Source of the DNA: JAHBWV01 sp964588385
Lineage (GTDB): Bacteria; Planctomycetota; Phycisphaerae; Phycisphaerales; UBA1924
DNA length: 64,000 nucleotides
Reading direction: 5' to 3'
NCBI GenBank assembly: GCA_964588385.1
Contig: CAZPPG010000006.1
Coordinates: 1-64,000 of the forward strand
A program made the position numbers and the translations under genes. This document shows positions 1 through 7,522 of this stretch, piece by piece (the first letter of the stretch is position 1; each line of letters begins with the position of its first letter). The notes below the pieces were generated by a model, which was given only the letters and a program-made list of their open reading frames with translations, had not been told where the DNA came from and searched no databases.

Positions 1-2222
1 GCTCCGGTGATGGAGCCACTCACCGAGTAGCGCAGGGTTGAGCCGCCCGCGTTCCGCCCGAAGACATTCACGGACCCGTCCTGAGCCTCGAAGCCGTTGA
101 GCGATCCGGTGATGCGTGACGGGCCCGTTGCGCCGGTGGACGTGGTGAGGTTGGTGTAGGTCCATCCGAGGCCGGTGCGGGAGACGTTCCACCAGTACAG
201 GATAATGTCGCCCGTCGTCGCGTCGATGGCAGCAACGTTGAGGCCCTGGGTTGGGCTGAGGTAGAAGCCGGAAAGAGAGGTGTTGCTGACTGTTGGGCCG
301 AGGGTGCTGGAAGTGAAGTTGTCCCGCTTCCATGTGCCGCCCGAGCCGGGTGACCACCAGGTCGAAACGAGCTGTCCGAGCGCGTTCACGCCCGTGATGT
401 TGATGCCGTTCCACGGGGAGACGAAGGCGGTGATGTCGCCCGAGAGGGGCGCTGTCTTGGCGATGGCGCTCAGGTTCGATGCGAACCAGCGGGTCTGGCC
501 CGGGGCCCACCAGACGGTCCAGATGCGGCCGCTGGTGTCAAGGCCGGCGACGTTGAGCCCGCCCCATGGCGTGGTGTAGGCATCGAGATTGCCGCTGTAG
601 GCGGGTGTGGGAATGCCTCGAGGATCGAGGTGACGCTCGGAGAGATTGCTGGCGGCGTACAGATAGGCACCGCCCGGGTTCGTGCTGCCGTTCTGCCAGT
701 AGCGGATAACCTCGCCATCGGCGTTCAATCCAAAGAGATTGACCTGTCCGGCGGGCGTGATCAGGTAGGTGAGCGCGTGCGTGATCGCGGGCGCGTTCAC
801 GAGGTCGCCCGCGAGCAAGCGGAAGGTCCACACGCCGTTTGACGTCTCGCTGTAGAGCACCAAGCCGCTGGCGGAGGTCGCGGCGGCGTAGGGACGGCCG
901 TCCTTGGGATCGATCCAGACCTTGAGTTCACCGGTTGGCGTTGGTCCTCCGGACTTTGCGGCGATGTTGGCGACGTACCAGGCCTCGTCGCTTCTGCTGG
1001 AGAAGACCACGGGACGACCGAGCGCGTCGACGCTTGGGATGGAAATCACGGGAGTGGGGGGCGGAGGCAGATTCGACTCGGCGCGAGAGGCGATGCCGCC
1101 AATGGCCGTGAAATCGGACTCGCCGACCAGGGAGTAGCCGATGAGCGTGTCGCCATCTGTTCCGATCCGGAAGAAGTAGGAGAGGTCGGAGCTTGTCCCG
1201 CTTCGTTCGAGAACGAGATTGCCGCTCTCGATGCGCCAGAACCCCCGCTCAAGCTCGTCGCGATCGCCATCGTCGTATTTGTCCAGGTCGTACAGCCGAT
1301 AGTCGCCATCGGGCTCGATCGAGAGGAACCGCTGAAGGTACTGGATCTGGCCGGTGGACGAGACGTTTCCGCCCAGTGTCCAGAGCAGGAGGTAGCCTCC
1401 CGTGAGGTCTGCGGGCTCGGCGTCGCCGGGCGAGCGCACGGCGACGCCGACGTAGACGAGGTTGTCGCTCGTACGCATGTCGGCGAAGATGAGCGTGTTT
1501 CCGTCGGCGGAGAGGTAGAAGTATTCGCCCTGATCAGTGGTGATCATGCCGCGGGTTGAGATCGATCCGATGTCGCTGTGGAGGCGAGGCACGGTGCCGA
1601 CGTTGCCGGCCCAGGTGATTCGGTCGATCTCCGAATCCATCGTGAGCGTGCCGCTGATGTTTGAGGTGACGCCGGTTCCGCCATTGACGGCGAGCATGGT
1701 GAATCGCCATGAGCCGTCGAGCTGCGTCTCGGGGTTGACGCCTTCGGCGTGGCGGTGGACGAGGTACTCGGCTTCCTGTCCGTTGATGCCCGCGTAGTCG
1801 CCGAACCACCAGCCGCTTGGGTAGCCGTCACGGGTAAGGAACTGAGAACCATTGGTCTCGTCGAAGCCCTCGCGGAGAACTCCTTCGGCGCCGGGCCGCT
1901 CGTACCGGCCGTCGTTGAGCCGTGTGATGCGGTCGAAGTAGAGGGCGCCGTCGGAGACACGCCCTGTGGATCCCGATCGCCAGAAAGTGCCCGACGCGGT
2001 GTCGTCGGCCGCGATTGTGCCCTCGAGCAAATAGGGGGTGTAGGTCGGTGAGCCGCTGAGATTCTGCCATGCGAGACCGACGCCCGCGAAGTCCGCGGCG
2101 GTGGAGAAGAGCACGCGTGGTTCAAGCGAGCTCATGCAACCGGTCGCGGTATCGGTCCGAGCTTGGGCCCGCGCTGAGCGGCCCGCGCGAGAGGGTTGAC
2201 GCTGGGTGATCGTGCGTGGCAT
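1..2222 (-). CDS. Giant surface/extracellular protein with LEPR-xLL-type motif, 3' end beyond window
   Basis: An open frame runs without a stop from an ATG at 2222 down to base 1, so about 740 residues are visible and the C-terminus is missing. The N-terminus is basic, followed at residues 33-40 by LEPRVLFS. That matches the LEPR-xLL motif found near the N-terminus of large planctomycete extracellular proteins. From about residue 545 there are repeats of roughly 50-60 residues with the pattern GLNVAGLD..G.I...WW.PG...W....L, suggesting beta-propeller-like or other repeated beta units. The middle part also looks beta-rich and aromatic. I chose 2222 because AGGGA lies 7 nt upstream; the later in-frame ATG at 2135 has no ribosome site and would sit only just upstream of the motif. 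No enzymatic domain is recognised. Surface location is inferred from the family motif. Confidence 0.75.
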   Translation of the reverse strand, partial: MPRTITQRQPSRAGRSARAQARTDTATGCMSSLEPRVLFSTAADFAGVGLAWQNLSGSPTYTPYLLEGTIAADDTASGTFWRSGSTGRVSDGALYFDRITRLNDGRYERPGAEGVLREGFDETNGSQFLTRDGYPSGWWFGDYAGINGQEAEYLVHRHAEGVNPETQLDGSWRFTMLAVNGGTGVTSNISGTLTMDSEIDRITWAGNVGTVPRLHSDIGSISTRGMITTDQGEYFYLSADGNTLIFADMRTSDNLVYVGVAVRSPGDAEPADLTGGYLLLWTLGGNVSSTGQIQYLQRFLSIEPDGDYRLYDLDKYDDGDRDELERGFWRIESGNLVLERSGTSSDLSYFFRIGTDGDTLIGYSLVGESDFTAIGGIASRAESNLPPPPTPVISIPSVDALGRPVVFSSRSDEAWYVANIAAKSGGPTPTGELKVWIDPKDGRPYAAATSASGLVLYSETSNGVWTFRLLAGDLVNAPAITHALTYLITPAGQVNLFGLNADGEVIRYWQNGSTNPGGAYLYAASNLSERHLDPRGIPTPAYSGNLDAYTTPWGGLNVAGLDTSGRIWTVWWAPGQTRWFASNLSAIAKTAPLSGDITAFVSPWNGINITGVNALGQLVSTWWSPGSGGTWKRDNFTSSTLGPTVSNTSLSGFYLSPTQGLNVAAIDATTGDIILYWWNVSRTGLGWTYTNLTTSTGATGPSRITGSLNGFEAQDGSVNVFGRNAGGSTLRYSVSGSITG

Positions 2223-2278
2223 GCTGAGTCCCTGTCCGTGACGCCGCGAGGCGTTCGAAGGCCCACTCCTGCATGCGC

Positions 2279-2284
2279 AGTATA
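2279..2284 (-). promoter_or_regulatory. Candidate -10 element for the LEPR-motif gene
   Basis: On the minus strand the hexamer reads TATACT (5 of 6 matches to TATAAT), 57 nt upstream of the ATG at 2222. No convincing -35 element lies 16-18 nt further up, so this is only a candidate. Confidence 0.3.
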
Positions 2285-2350
2285 CCCCCGCATACGCCGG
2301 AGGTGGCGAGCGCAAACGAGTTGATGCGAGACGCAGAGCGGGGGGGTCGG

Positions 2351-3367
2351 TCAGAAGGACCAGCCCAGGGTGATGAAGTACTCGATGTCGTTGTTCTTGT
2401 AGCTGTCGCCTGGATCGGAGTCGTACCGATCGATGACACCGAGTTTCAGGTTGGCGCCCGACTTCTCGTCGACGAGGATCTCCCACCCGGCTTTGGAGTT
2501 CACGCGGTAATCAGGGAACTCCGACAGACTGGGGAGATACTCAACTGTTGCGAAGACCTTGTTGCGATCGTTAAAGGCGTGTTCGAAGTCCAGGCCGAGG
2601 AGGAGTTCGGGTTCGAAGCCGTTGTCTTCGCTCCCGAGTTCATAAGAGCCACCGACACCGACCCGTCCGCGCAGGAGTGTCTTGTCGTTTCGAACAAACG
2701 CGTACGAAGGCCCGATGAAGCCGGAGAGGCGCCAATCCCAGTCCTGGAACTCGTCGTACTCGACCTTGCCCTCGGCAAAGAAGCCCCAGCGGGATTCCTT
2801 CCCGAAGAGCCAGTCGTTGCGGGCGGTCAGTTCACCGCGGCTCTTGGACTTCTCTCCATTGTCCGTGTTGTACACATAGGAGAGGCCGACCGTCGTCTCC
2901 ATGTAGTCGGTCTTGCGTGCCGCTCCAACCGCGCCGCGAGCGCCGAACGTCTCGGAGTTGCCGTCCGAGCCGATGACGCCCAGATCGACCGTGCGCTTCC
3001 AGCCGTTCCAGAAGGAGAACTTTGGGGCCGGCACCAGGGGTTCTTCGGGCACGGGCGAGTCGGCGGGTGTTTCGGCCGGGGCCTCCGCGGGTTGTGCGGC
3101 AGCATCCGTTGACGAAACGGCCGCGGCCTCGGCGGTCGCCGCAACCTCTGCGGGCGCGACGATGACCACCTGATCTCGAGGGATCAGGATCTCGCCCAGC
3201 ACGGGGTGCGTGCATCGCAGGTGCGTGGCGGTGAGTTCGACGATCGTGACCGTCAGGGTCTCGCCGCTGGCGAGGCGGATCTGGCTGTCGCTGGCATTGG
3301 CCGTGGCGGCAACCGCGACCAGAAGGGCTGCCGAGATCGGGCGCATGAGGGAGAGTCGGTGGAGCAT
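2351..3367 (-). CDS. DUF481 family outer-membrane beta-barrel protein
   Basis: 338 residues. An Ala-rich signal peptide ends near residue 25 (ATANA-S). A small N-terminal domain (about 27-75; GETLTVTIVELTATHLRC) is followed by an Ala/Pro/Glu-rich linker and, from about residue 120, a DUF481 barrel with alternating aromatic beta strands (GSDGNSETFGARG, FAEGKVEYDEFQDWDWR). It ends in W-S-F, the terminal aromatic expected of a barrel inserted by the BAM machinery. DUF481 proteins such as YdiY are described as salt-induced outer-membrane proteins; a function here is not established. The ATG at 3367 is chosen over upstream in-frame codons because GGAGG lies 8 nt before it and the signal peptide starts there. 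It has its own promoter and is separated from adenylate kinase upstream. Confidence 0.85.
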   Translation of the reverse strand: MLHRLSLMRPISAALLVAVAATANASDSQIRLASGETLTVTIVELTATHLRCTHPVLGEILIPRDQVVIVAPAEVAATAEAAAVSSTDAAAQPAEAPAETPADSPVPEEPLVPAPKFSFWNGWKRTVDLGVIGSDGNSETFGARGAVGAARKTDYMETTVGLSYVYNTDNGEKSKSRGELTARNDWLFGKESRWGFFAEGKVEYDEFQDWDWRLSGFIGPSYAFVRNDKTLLRGRVGVGGSYELGSEDNGFEPELLLGLDFEHAFNDRNKVFATVEYLPSLSEFPDYRVNSKAGWEILVDEKSGANLKLGVIDRYDSDPGDSYKNNDIEYFITLGWSF

Positions 3368-3402
3368 GGGATTGGCCTCCGCGGCGCGTTTGGCGCGGCG
3401 AC

Positions 3403-3447
3403 AGCGTATGAACGTGATTTCACGTTGTAAAGGCATCACCGTGATGC
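3403..3447 (-). promoter_or_regulatory. Promoter with two inverted repeats upstream of the DUF481 gene
   Basis: On the minus strand a -35 box TTTACA (3426-3431) and a -10 box TACGCT (3403-3408) are separated by exactly 17 nt. The spacer contains a 7-2-7 inverted repeat, AACGTGA-tt-TCACGTT (3411-3426). Just upstream of the -35 lies a second, 7-1-7 inverted repeat, GCATCAC-c-GTGATGC (3433-3447). Placement in and beside the promoter is typical of operator sites for a dimeric regulator. The regulator is unknown. Confidence 0.55.
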
Positions 3448-3469
3448 GGCGTCGGAAAGGATGGCGGGG

Positions 3470-4105
3470 TTAGAGCTTGGCGTCGTCGTCGGCGAGCGAG
3501 TTCTGGAAGTGAGATTCCTGAACGGGGACAACGTGCTCGAGCAGATGCTGGAGCACACGGGCCGGCGAGCCCACGGCGCTCACCTCGCGGATGATCTGGC
3601 TCGGATAATACTGAAGCACCGGGAAGGTCTCGCGCTCGTAGACGTCCCAGCGGCGACGGATCACCTCTTCCTTCGCGTCGTCGGCCCGGTTCTCTTTCAA
3701 GGCACGGCGGCGGAGGCGTTTGATCATCTCCTCTTTGTCGGGACAGACAAGGTGAACGATGAGCAGCACGTTGATGTGCTTCTTCATCAGTTCCGCCTGA
3801 TGGACGTTGCGAGGGATGCCGTCAAGGACGAGCAGATCCGCGTTGGGCTTGTAGTCGCTGAGCACGGTGCGGGCGTGCATGTTCTGCTGCCACATACGGA
3901 TGGTCACGTCGTCGGGAACGAGTTCGCCCCGTGACGAGTACTGCATGAACGTGCGGCCGATCTCGGAGGTGAGATCGAGTGTGCGGAAGACCTCGCCGCA
4001 CGAGAGGTGGTAGAACCCGGGCACCTGTCCGAGGATTTTGCCCTGCGTGCCTTTGCCAGCACCCGGGGCGCCAAAGAGCAGGACGGTCTGATAGCGGTGC
4101 GGCAT
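3470..4105 (-). CDS. adk: Adenylate kinase
   Basis: 211 residues from the ATG at 4105. Adenylate kinase interconverts ATP + AMP and 2 ADP in the cytoplasm. The P-loop GAPGAGKGT is at residues 12-20, the NMP-binding part reads SCGEVFR and GELVPDD, DGIPR at 95-99 matches the family DGFPR motif, and the last third contains RADD..EVIRRR followed by Y.....PVLQYY, as in the family. The LID segment is short and lacks the four-Cys zinc motif. ACGGAGCAACCC before the ATG gives a ribosome site. An in-frame GTG at 4123 (six more residues) is an alternative, and it sits 7 nt after a -10-like TAATCT. It is not next to secY or map as in many bacteria. Confidence 0.9.
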   Translation of the reverse strand: MPHRYQTVLLFGAPGAGKGTQGKILGQVPGFYHLSCGEVFRTLDLTSEIGRTFMQYSSRGELVPDDVTIRMWQQNMHARTVLSDYKPNADLLVLDGIPRNVHQAELMKKHINVLLIVHLVCPDKEEMIKRLRRRALKENRADDAKEEVIRRRWDVYERETFPVLQYYPSQIIREVSAVGSPARVLQHLLEHVVPVQESHFQNSLADDDAKL

Positions 4106-4130
4106 GGGTTGCTCCGTAGACACGGCTAGT

Positions 4131-4158
4131 AGATTAACCGCGCCGGGGGCGATGGCAA
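4131..4158 (-). promoter_or_regulatory. Candidate promoter for adk
   Basis: On the minus strand TTGCCA (4153-4158) and TAATCT (4131-4136) are separated by 16 nt. The -10 box ends 7 nt before the in-frame GTG at 4123, so transcripts could begin at or very near that codon. Confidence 0.4.
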
Positions 4159-4196
4159 CCCCGTTTCCGAACTGTTGGGGCGTGGGGGGGTATTGC

Positions 4197-4922
4197 TCAG
4201 GCCGAGCCGATGCGGGCGGTGGGGACCGGGGAAGTGCGACGGCTACCGGCCGCTCGACCTTGGGCGACCTGGAACCATGCCTCCCGTGTGAAGCCGAGGA
4301 GGCCGCGCTCGGCCGCGAGTCGCGCCAGTTCGGTGCGGTTCCTCAGCGAGAGAGCGTGGAGGATTCTGGCAGTGTGGAACTCGACGGTCTTTGGGGAGCG
4401 GTGAAGAGCCGTGGCAATCTCCGCACCCGTCAGCCCTTCGGCGAGGAGGCGAAAGATCTCAAGCTCCCGACGAGTCAGGGCTGCAAGGTCGCCGAGGTCT
4501 CCATGGCGAGCGCTCGTGAGGGTGTTCCCATTCAGGAGCGGCCTCGCGGTGGAGCAGGGCTCGGCGAGCACAAAGTAACCGGTGGTGCCAAATGCGGTGG
4601 GGTCGAGCGGGTAGATCCGGGTGAGGTACCTTGAGCCACGGACAATCTGGTCGTAGGTGACCATGGCCTGACGCTCAATGGCGGGTGCGATGAGGCCGGC
4701 TCGCTCGTCGGCAAATGCGGTGCCGAACAGCGACTGCAGGTTTGATCCCTTGAGTGTCTCCAGGTCGGAGCCGACGGTTGCGGCGTACGCGGAGTTGCAC
4801 CAGAGCAGTCTGTGCCTCTCGTCGCGCGCGGCGACCGCAACGTCCGCGCGCGTATCGAACGGCGCGTAACGGCTGGGGGACATCAACGTAGTGACCTGTG
4901 AGAATCCCTCTCGGTCCTGCAT
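4197..4922 (-). CDS. LuxR-family transcriptional regulator with PAS-like sensor domain
   Basis: 241 residues from the ATG at 4922. The N-terminal half (about 20-125) resembles a PAS fold, with WCNSAYAATVGSDLETLKG matching the typical N-A-A-G/S core. The C-terminal region (about 145-205) is a LuxR/GerE helix-turn-helix: LTRRELEIFRLLAEGLTGAE followed by IATALHRSPKTVEFHTARIL. It probably binds DNA in response to a signal sensed by the PAS part. No phosphoacceptor receiver domain and no partner kinase are visible. The start at 4922 has AGGAG 10 nt upstream; an in-frame ATG at 4946 lies further up without a clear ribosome site. The targets are unknown. It ends 75 nt from the adk start region on the same strand. 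Confidence 0.8.
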   Translation of the reverse strand: MQDREGFSQVTTLMSPSRYAPFDTRADVAVAARDERHRLLWCNSAYAATVGSDLETLKGSNLQSLFGTAFADERAGLIAPAIERQAMVTYDQIVRGSRYLTRIYPLDPTAFGTTGYFVLAEPCSTARPLLNGNTLTSARHGDLGDLAALTRRELEIFRLLAEGLTGAEIATALHRSPKTVEFHTARILHALSLRNRTELARLAAERGLLGFTREAWFQVAQGRAAGSRRTSPVPTARIGSA

Positions 4923-5015
4923 CTCTGCTTCGCTCCTGCGTCCCATCCTGGGACGTGCTACCCCCGCGAGCGAGATCGAGAATCAATCCAGTGTAGCGTG
5001 GTTCCACCCAAGAGA

Positions 5016-5043
5016 AAGGGCCGACCCTCGCGGATCGGCCCTT
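5016..5043 (-). terminator. Intrinsic terminator of fusA
   Basis: A perfect 9-bp stem, AAGGGCCGA / TCGGCCCTT with a 10-nt loop, lies 25 nt after the fusA stop. On the minus strand it is followed by TCTCTTGG. Confidence 0.7.
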
Positions 5044-5068
5044 GAAAGTCGCGGTCGGTTATCCGGAC

Positions 5069-7192
5069 TTACTTCTTGCCCTTGGCGCCGCCCTCGACGA
5101 GTTCCTTCATGAGGTTGGAGGGCATGGGGCGATACTCGAGGAACTCCATCGTCGCGGACGCGCGGCCCTGGGACATTCCGCGCAGCGTCGTGGTGTAGCC
5201 GAAGAGTTCCGACAGCGGAATTTCGCAGGTGACCATCTTGACCACGCCGCGGTCGTCAGTGTCGATGATCATGCCTCGGCGCGAGGAGACGTCGCCCGTG
5301 ACGTTTCCGAGGTAATCGTTGGGGACCGTGATGACGACTTTCATGATCGGCTCGAGAAGAACGGGGCCGGCCTTCTCCGTTGCTTCCATGACTGCGAGAC
5401 GCCCGGCCTGCTCGAAGGCAACCTGCGATGAGTCGACCGGGTGGTACGAGCCGTCGACGATCGTCGCCTTGACGTTGATCATCTGGTAGCCGAACTTGAC
5501 GCCGGAGAGGCAGGTCTGGCGGATGCCGTGCTCGACGGAGGGGACGTACTCCTTCGGGATCGCGCCGCCGACGACCTTGATGTCGACCGCGACGTTCTCG
5601 GTGAAGTCGAGTTCGTCCTCCTTGGCCTGTTCCGCGGTGTAGGGCTCAAAGTGGATCTGGCAGTCGCCGAACTGGCCGCGGCCGCCGGTCTGCTTGACGA
5701 ACTTGCCGCGGACGTACTCGACCTTCTTGGTGATGGTCTCGCGATAGGCGACGCGAGGCTTGCCGACCTCGACGCTGATCTTCATGTCGCGGACGAGCTT
5801 GGTGCGGATGATGTCCAGGTGGAGCTCGCCCATGCCGGAGATGATGGTCTGGGCGGTTTCCTCGTCGTAGGTGAAGCGGAAGGAGGGGTCCTCGCGACGG
5901 ATGGTCATGAGTGCTTCGGAGAGCTTGCGCTTGTCGTCGGCGGTCTTGGGCTCGATCGACATCGAGATCACAGGCTCCGGGAACGTCATTCGCTCCAGGA
6001 TGATCGGATCCTCCGGATCGCAGAGTGTGTCGCCGGTGTAGGAGTCCTTGATGCCGACGACAGCGACGATGTTGCCAGCGCCGACCTCATCCAGCGGGAT
6101 GCGGTTGTTGGCGTGCATCTCGAAGATGCGGCTGGCATTCTCTTTCTTGTTGTTGCCGGGGTTGAGCAGGCGCGTGCCCTTGGCGAGCTTGCCCGAGTAG
6201 ATGCGGATGTAGGTGAGGTCGCCGTGCGTGTCGGAGACGACCTTGAAGACGAGCGCGGAGAACGGTGCGGTGTCGTCGTGCGGACGTGAGAGCGCTTCGT
6301 CCTTGTCGCGGGGATCGGTTCCCTGCACGGGCTCACGCTCGGTGGGCGAGGGCAGGTAGTCGATGACCGCGTCGAGGAGCGCCTGGACGCCCATGTTCCG
6401 AAGGGCGGCGCCGCACAGGACGCCGTTACACTTGCGCTCGCGGATGCCCTTGCGGAGGCCGGCCTTGAGCTCGTCGATGGTGGGGACCTGGTCGGCGAGG
6501 TACTTCTCCATCAGGGCGTCGTCGAGCTCGCAGATCTTCTCGACCATCTCGTGGCGCCACTTCTCGGCCGTCTCCTGGAAGTCGGCGGGGATGGGCTTCT
6601 CGACCATGGTCTCGCCCTTGTCGCCCTCGAAGTAGTACGCGACCATGCGCATCAGATCGATGATGCCGTGGAACTCGTTGCCCTGGCCGATGGGGTACTG
6701 GATCGGGATGGCGTTGGCGCCGAGGCGCGTCTTCAGCGTGTTGAAGGAGAAGTCGAAGGACGCGCCGAGCTTGTCCATCTTGTTGATGAAGCAAAGGCGG
6801 GGAACGCGGTAGCGGTCGGCCTGACGCCAGACGGTTTCGGACTGGGCCTCGACGCCTTCCTTGCCGTCAAAGACGGCGACCGCGCCGTCGAGCACGCGGA
6901 GCGAACGCTCGACCTCGATGGTGAAGTCCACGTGGCCGGGGGTGTCGATCAGGTTGATCTTGTAGTCGATGCCGCCGTGCGTCCAAGGGCAGGTCGTCGC
7001 GGCTGACTGGATGGTGATGCCGCGCTCCTGCTCGTCCTGCAGGAAGTCCATGGTGGCGGTGCCCTCGTGGACCTCGCCGATCTTGTAGTTCTTGCCGGTG
7101 TAATACAGGATGCGCTCGGAGACGGTCGTCTTGCCGGCGTCGATGTGAGCGCAGATGCCGATGTTGCGGATGTTTGAGAGGTCGGTACCCAT
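5069..7192 (-). CDS. fusA: Translation elongation factor G
   Basis: 707 residues, full length. This GTPase drives ribosomal translocation and, with RRF, ribosome recycling. The GTP-binding motifs are all present near the N-terminus: AHIDAGKTT (P-loop), RGITI (switch I), DTPGHVDF (switch II) and NKMDK. They are followed by domain II, then domains III-V with typical blocks such as GMGELHLDII, GGRGQFGD and RRGMI. The ATG at 7192 has only a weak GGAA ribosome site. It stands alone, away from the rpsL/rpsG/tuf genes where fusA usually lies. Planctomycetes often carry several EF-G paralogues, so this might not be the only copy; which sub-family it belongs to needs a phylogeny. Confidence 0.95.
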   Translation of the reverse strand: MGTDLSNIRNIGICAHIDAGKTTVSERILYYTGKNYKIGEVHEGTATMDFLQDEQERGITIQSAATTCPWTHGGIDYKINLIDTPGHVDFTIEVERSLRVLDGAVAVFDGKEGVEAQSETVWRQADRYRVPRLCFINKMDKLGASFDFSFNTLKTRLGANAIPIQYPIGQGNEFHGIIDLMRMVAYYFEGDKGETMVEKPIPADFQETAEKWRHEMVEKICELDDALMEKYLADQVPTIDELKAGLRKGIRERKCNGVLCGAALRNMGVQALLDAVIDYLPSPTEREPVQGTDPRDKDEALSRPHDDTAPFSALVFKVVSDTHGDLTYIRIYSGKLAKGTRLLNPGNNKKENASRIFEMHANNRIPLDEVGAGNIVAVVGIKDSYTGDTLCDPEDPIILERMTFPEPVISMSIEPKTADDKRKLSEALMTIRREDPSFRFTYDEETAQTIISGMGELHLDIIRTKLVRDMKISVEVGKPRVAYRETITKKVEYVRGKFVKQTGGRGQFGDCQIHFEPYTAEQAKEDELDFTENVAVDIKVVGGAIPKEYVPSVEHGIRQTCLSGVKFGYQMINVKATIVDGSYHPVDSSQVAFEQAGRLAVMEATEKAGPVLLEPIMKVVITVPNDYLGNVTGDVSSRRGMIIDTDDRGVVKMVTCEIPLSELFGYTTTLRGMSQGRASATMEFLEYRPMPSNLMKELVEGGAKGKK

Positions 7193-7522
7193 GTGTGACG
7201 TTCCGTGATCGCTGCTGAGGAGCGGGCCGCGGGATGCGGGGCTCCGGGGTGCGGCTGAGTTGTTGTCGGGACTGCTGGAACCGCGGAGCCCGACAAGCGT
7301 GTCGGCGGGCTGAGCGGGATGTGGTTGCTTGAACTGGCGCGACGGGGAGGTGAACCGTGGTCAGTCAGGTTCGTTGTCGGGATCCTCGTCCATCGGTCGT
7401 CGCCTTGGCAGGCCCGGTGGGGGGAGACTGGTCACGGAGCGGCACGTGCCGCCGGGGACGTCTGACCCCTTTCGGGCGAGTCGGAATGCTAGCGCAGGTC
7501 ATTGCCGAATCAAGAGTTCCTG
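7193..7522 (-). promoter_or_regulatory. Long fusA 5' leader (330-nt gene-free stretch)
   Basis: No conserved gene lies here. On the minus strand the leader holds, in order: a candidate promoter (7486-7513), a perfect 14-bp palindrome GCGGCACGTGCCGC (7439-7452), a 10-codon acidic open frame MDEDPDNEPD (7361-7393) preceded by AAGGCGA, and a hairpin CCGACA-agcg-TGTCGG (7291-7306). The fusA ATG follows at 7192. The size and structure suggest a leader of about 285 nt that could carry post-transcriptional control. No known riboswitch was recognised. Confidence 0.4.
7486..7513 (-). promoter_or_regulatory. Candidate sigma-70-type promoter of fusA
   Basis: On the minus strand TTGATT (7508-7513) and TAGCAT (7486-7491) are separated by 16 nt. 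Each box matches consensus at four positions. Confidence 0.35.

Noticed and set aside
3470..4105. Adenylate kinase as a different nucleoside monophosphate kinase
   Set aside because: The DGxPR motif, the RxDD..EVIxxR block and the YY end fit Adk better than Cmk, Tmk or Gmk.
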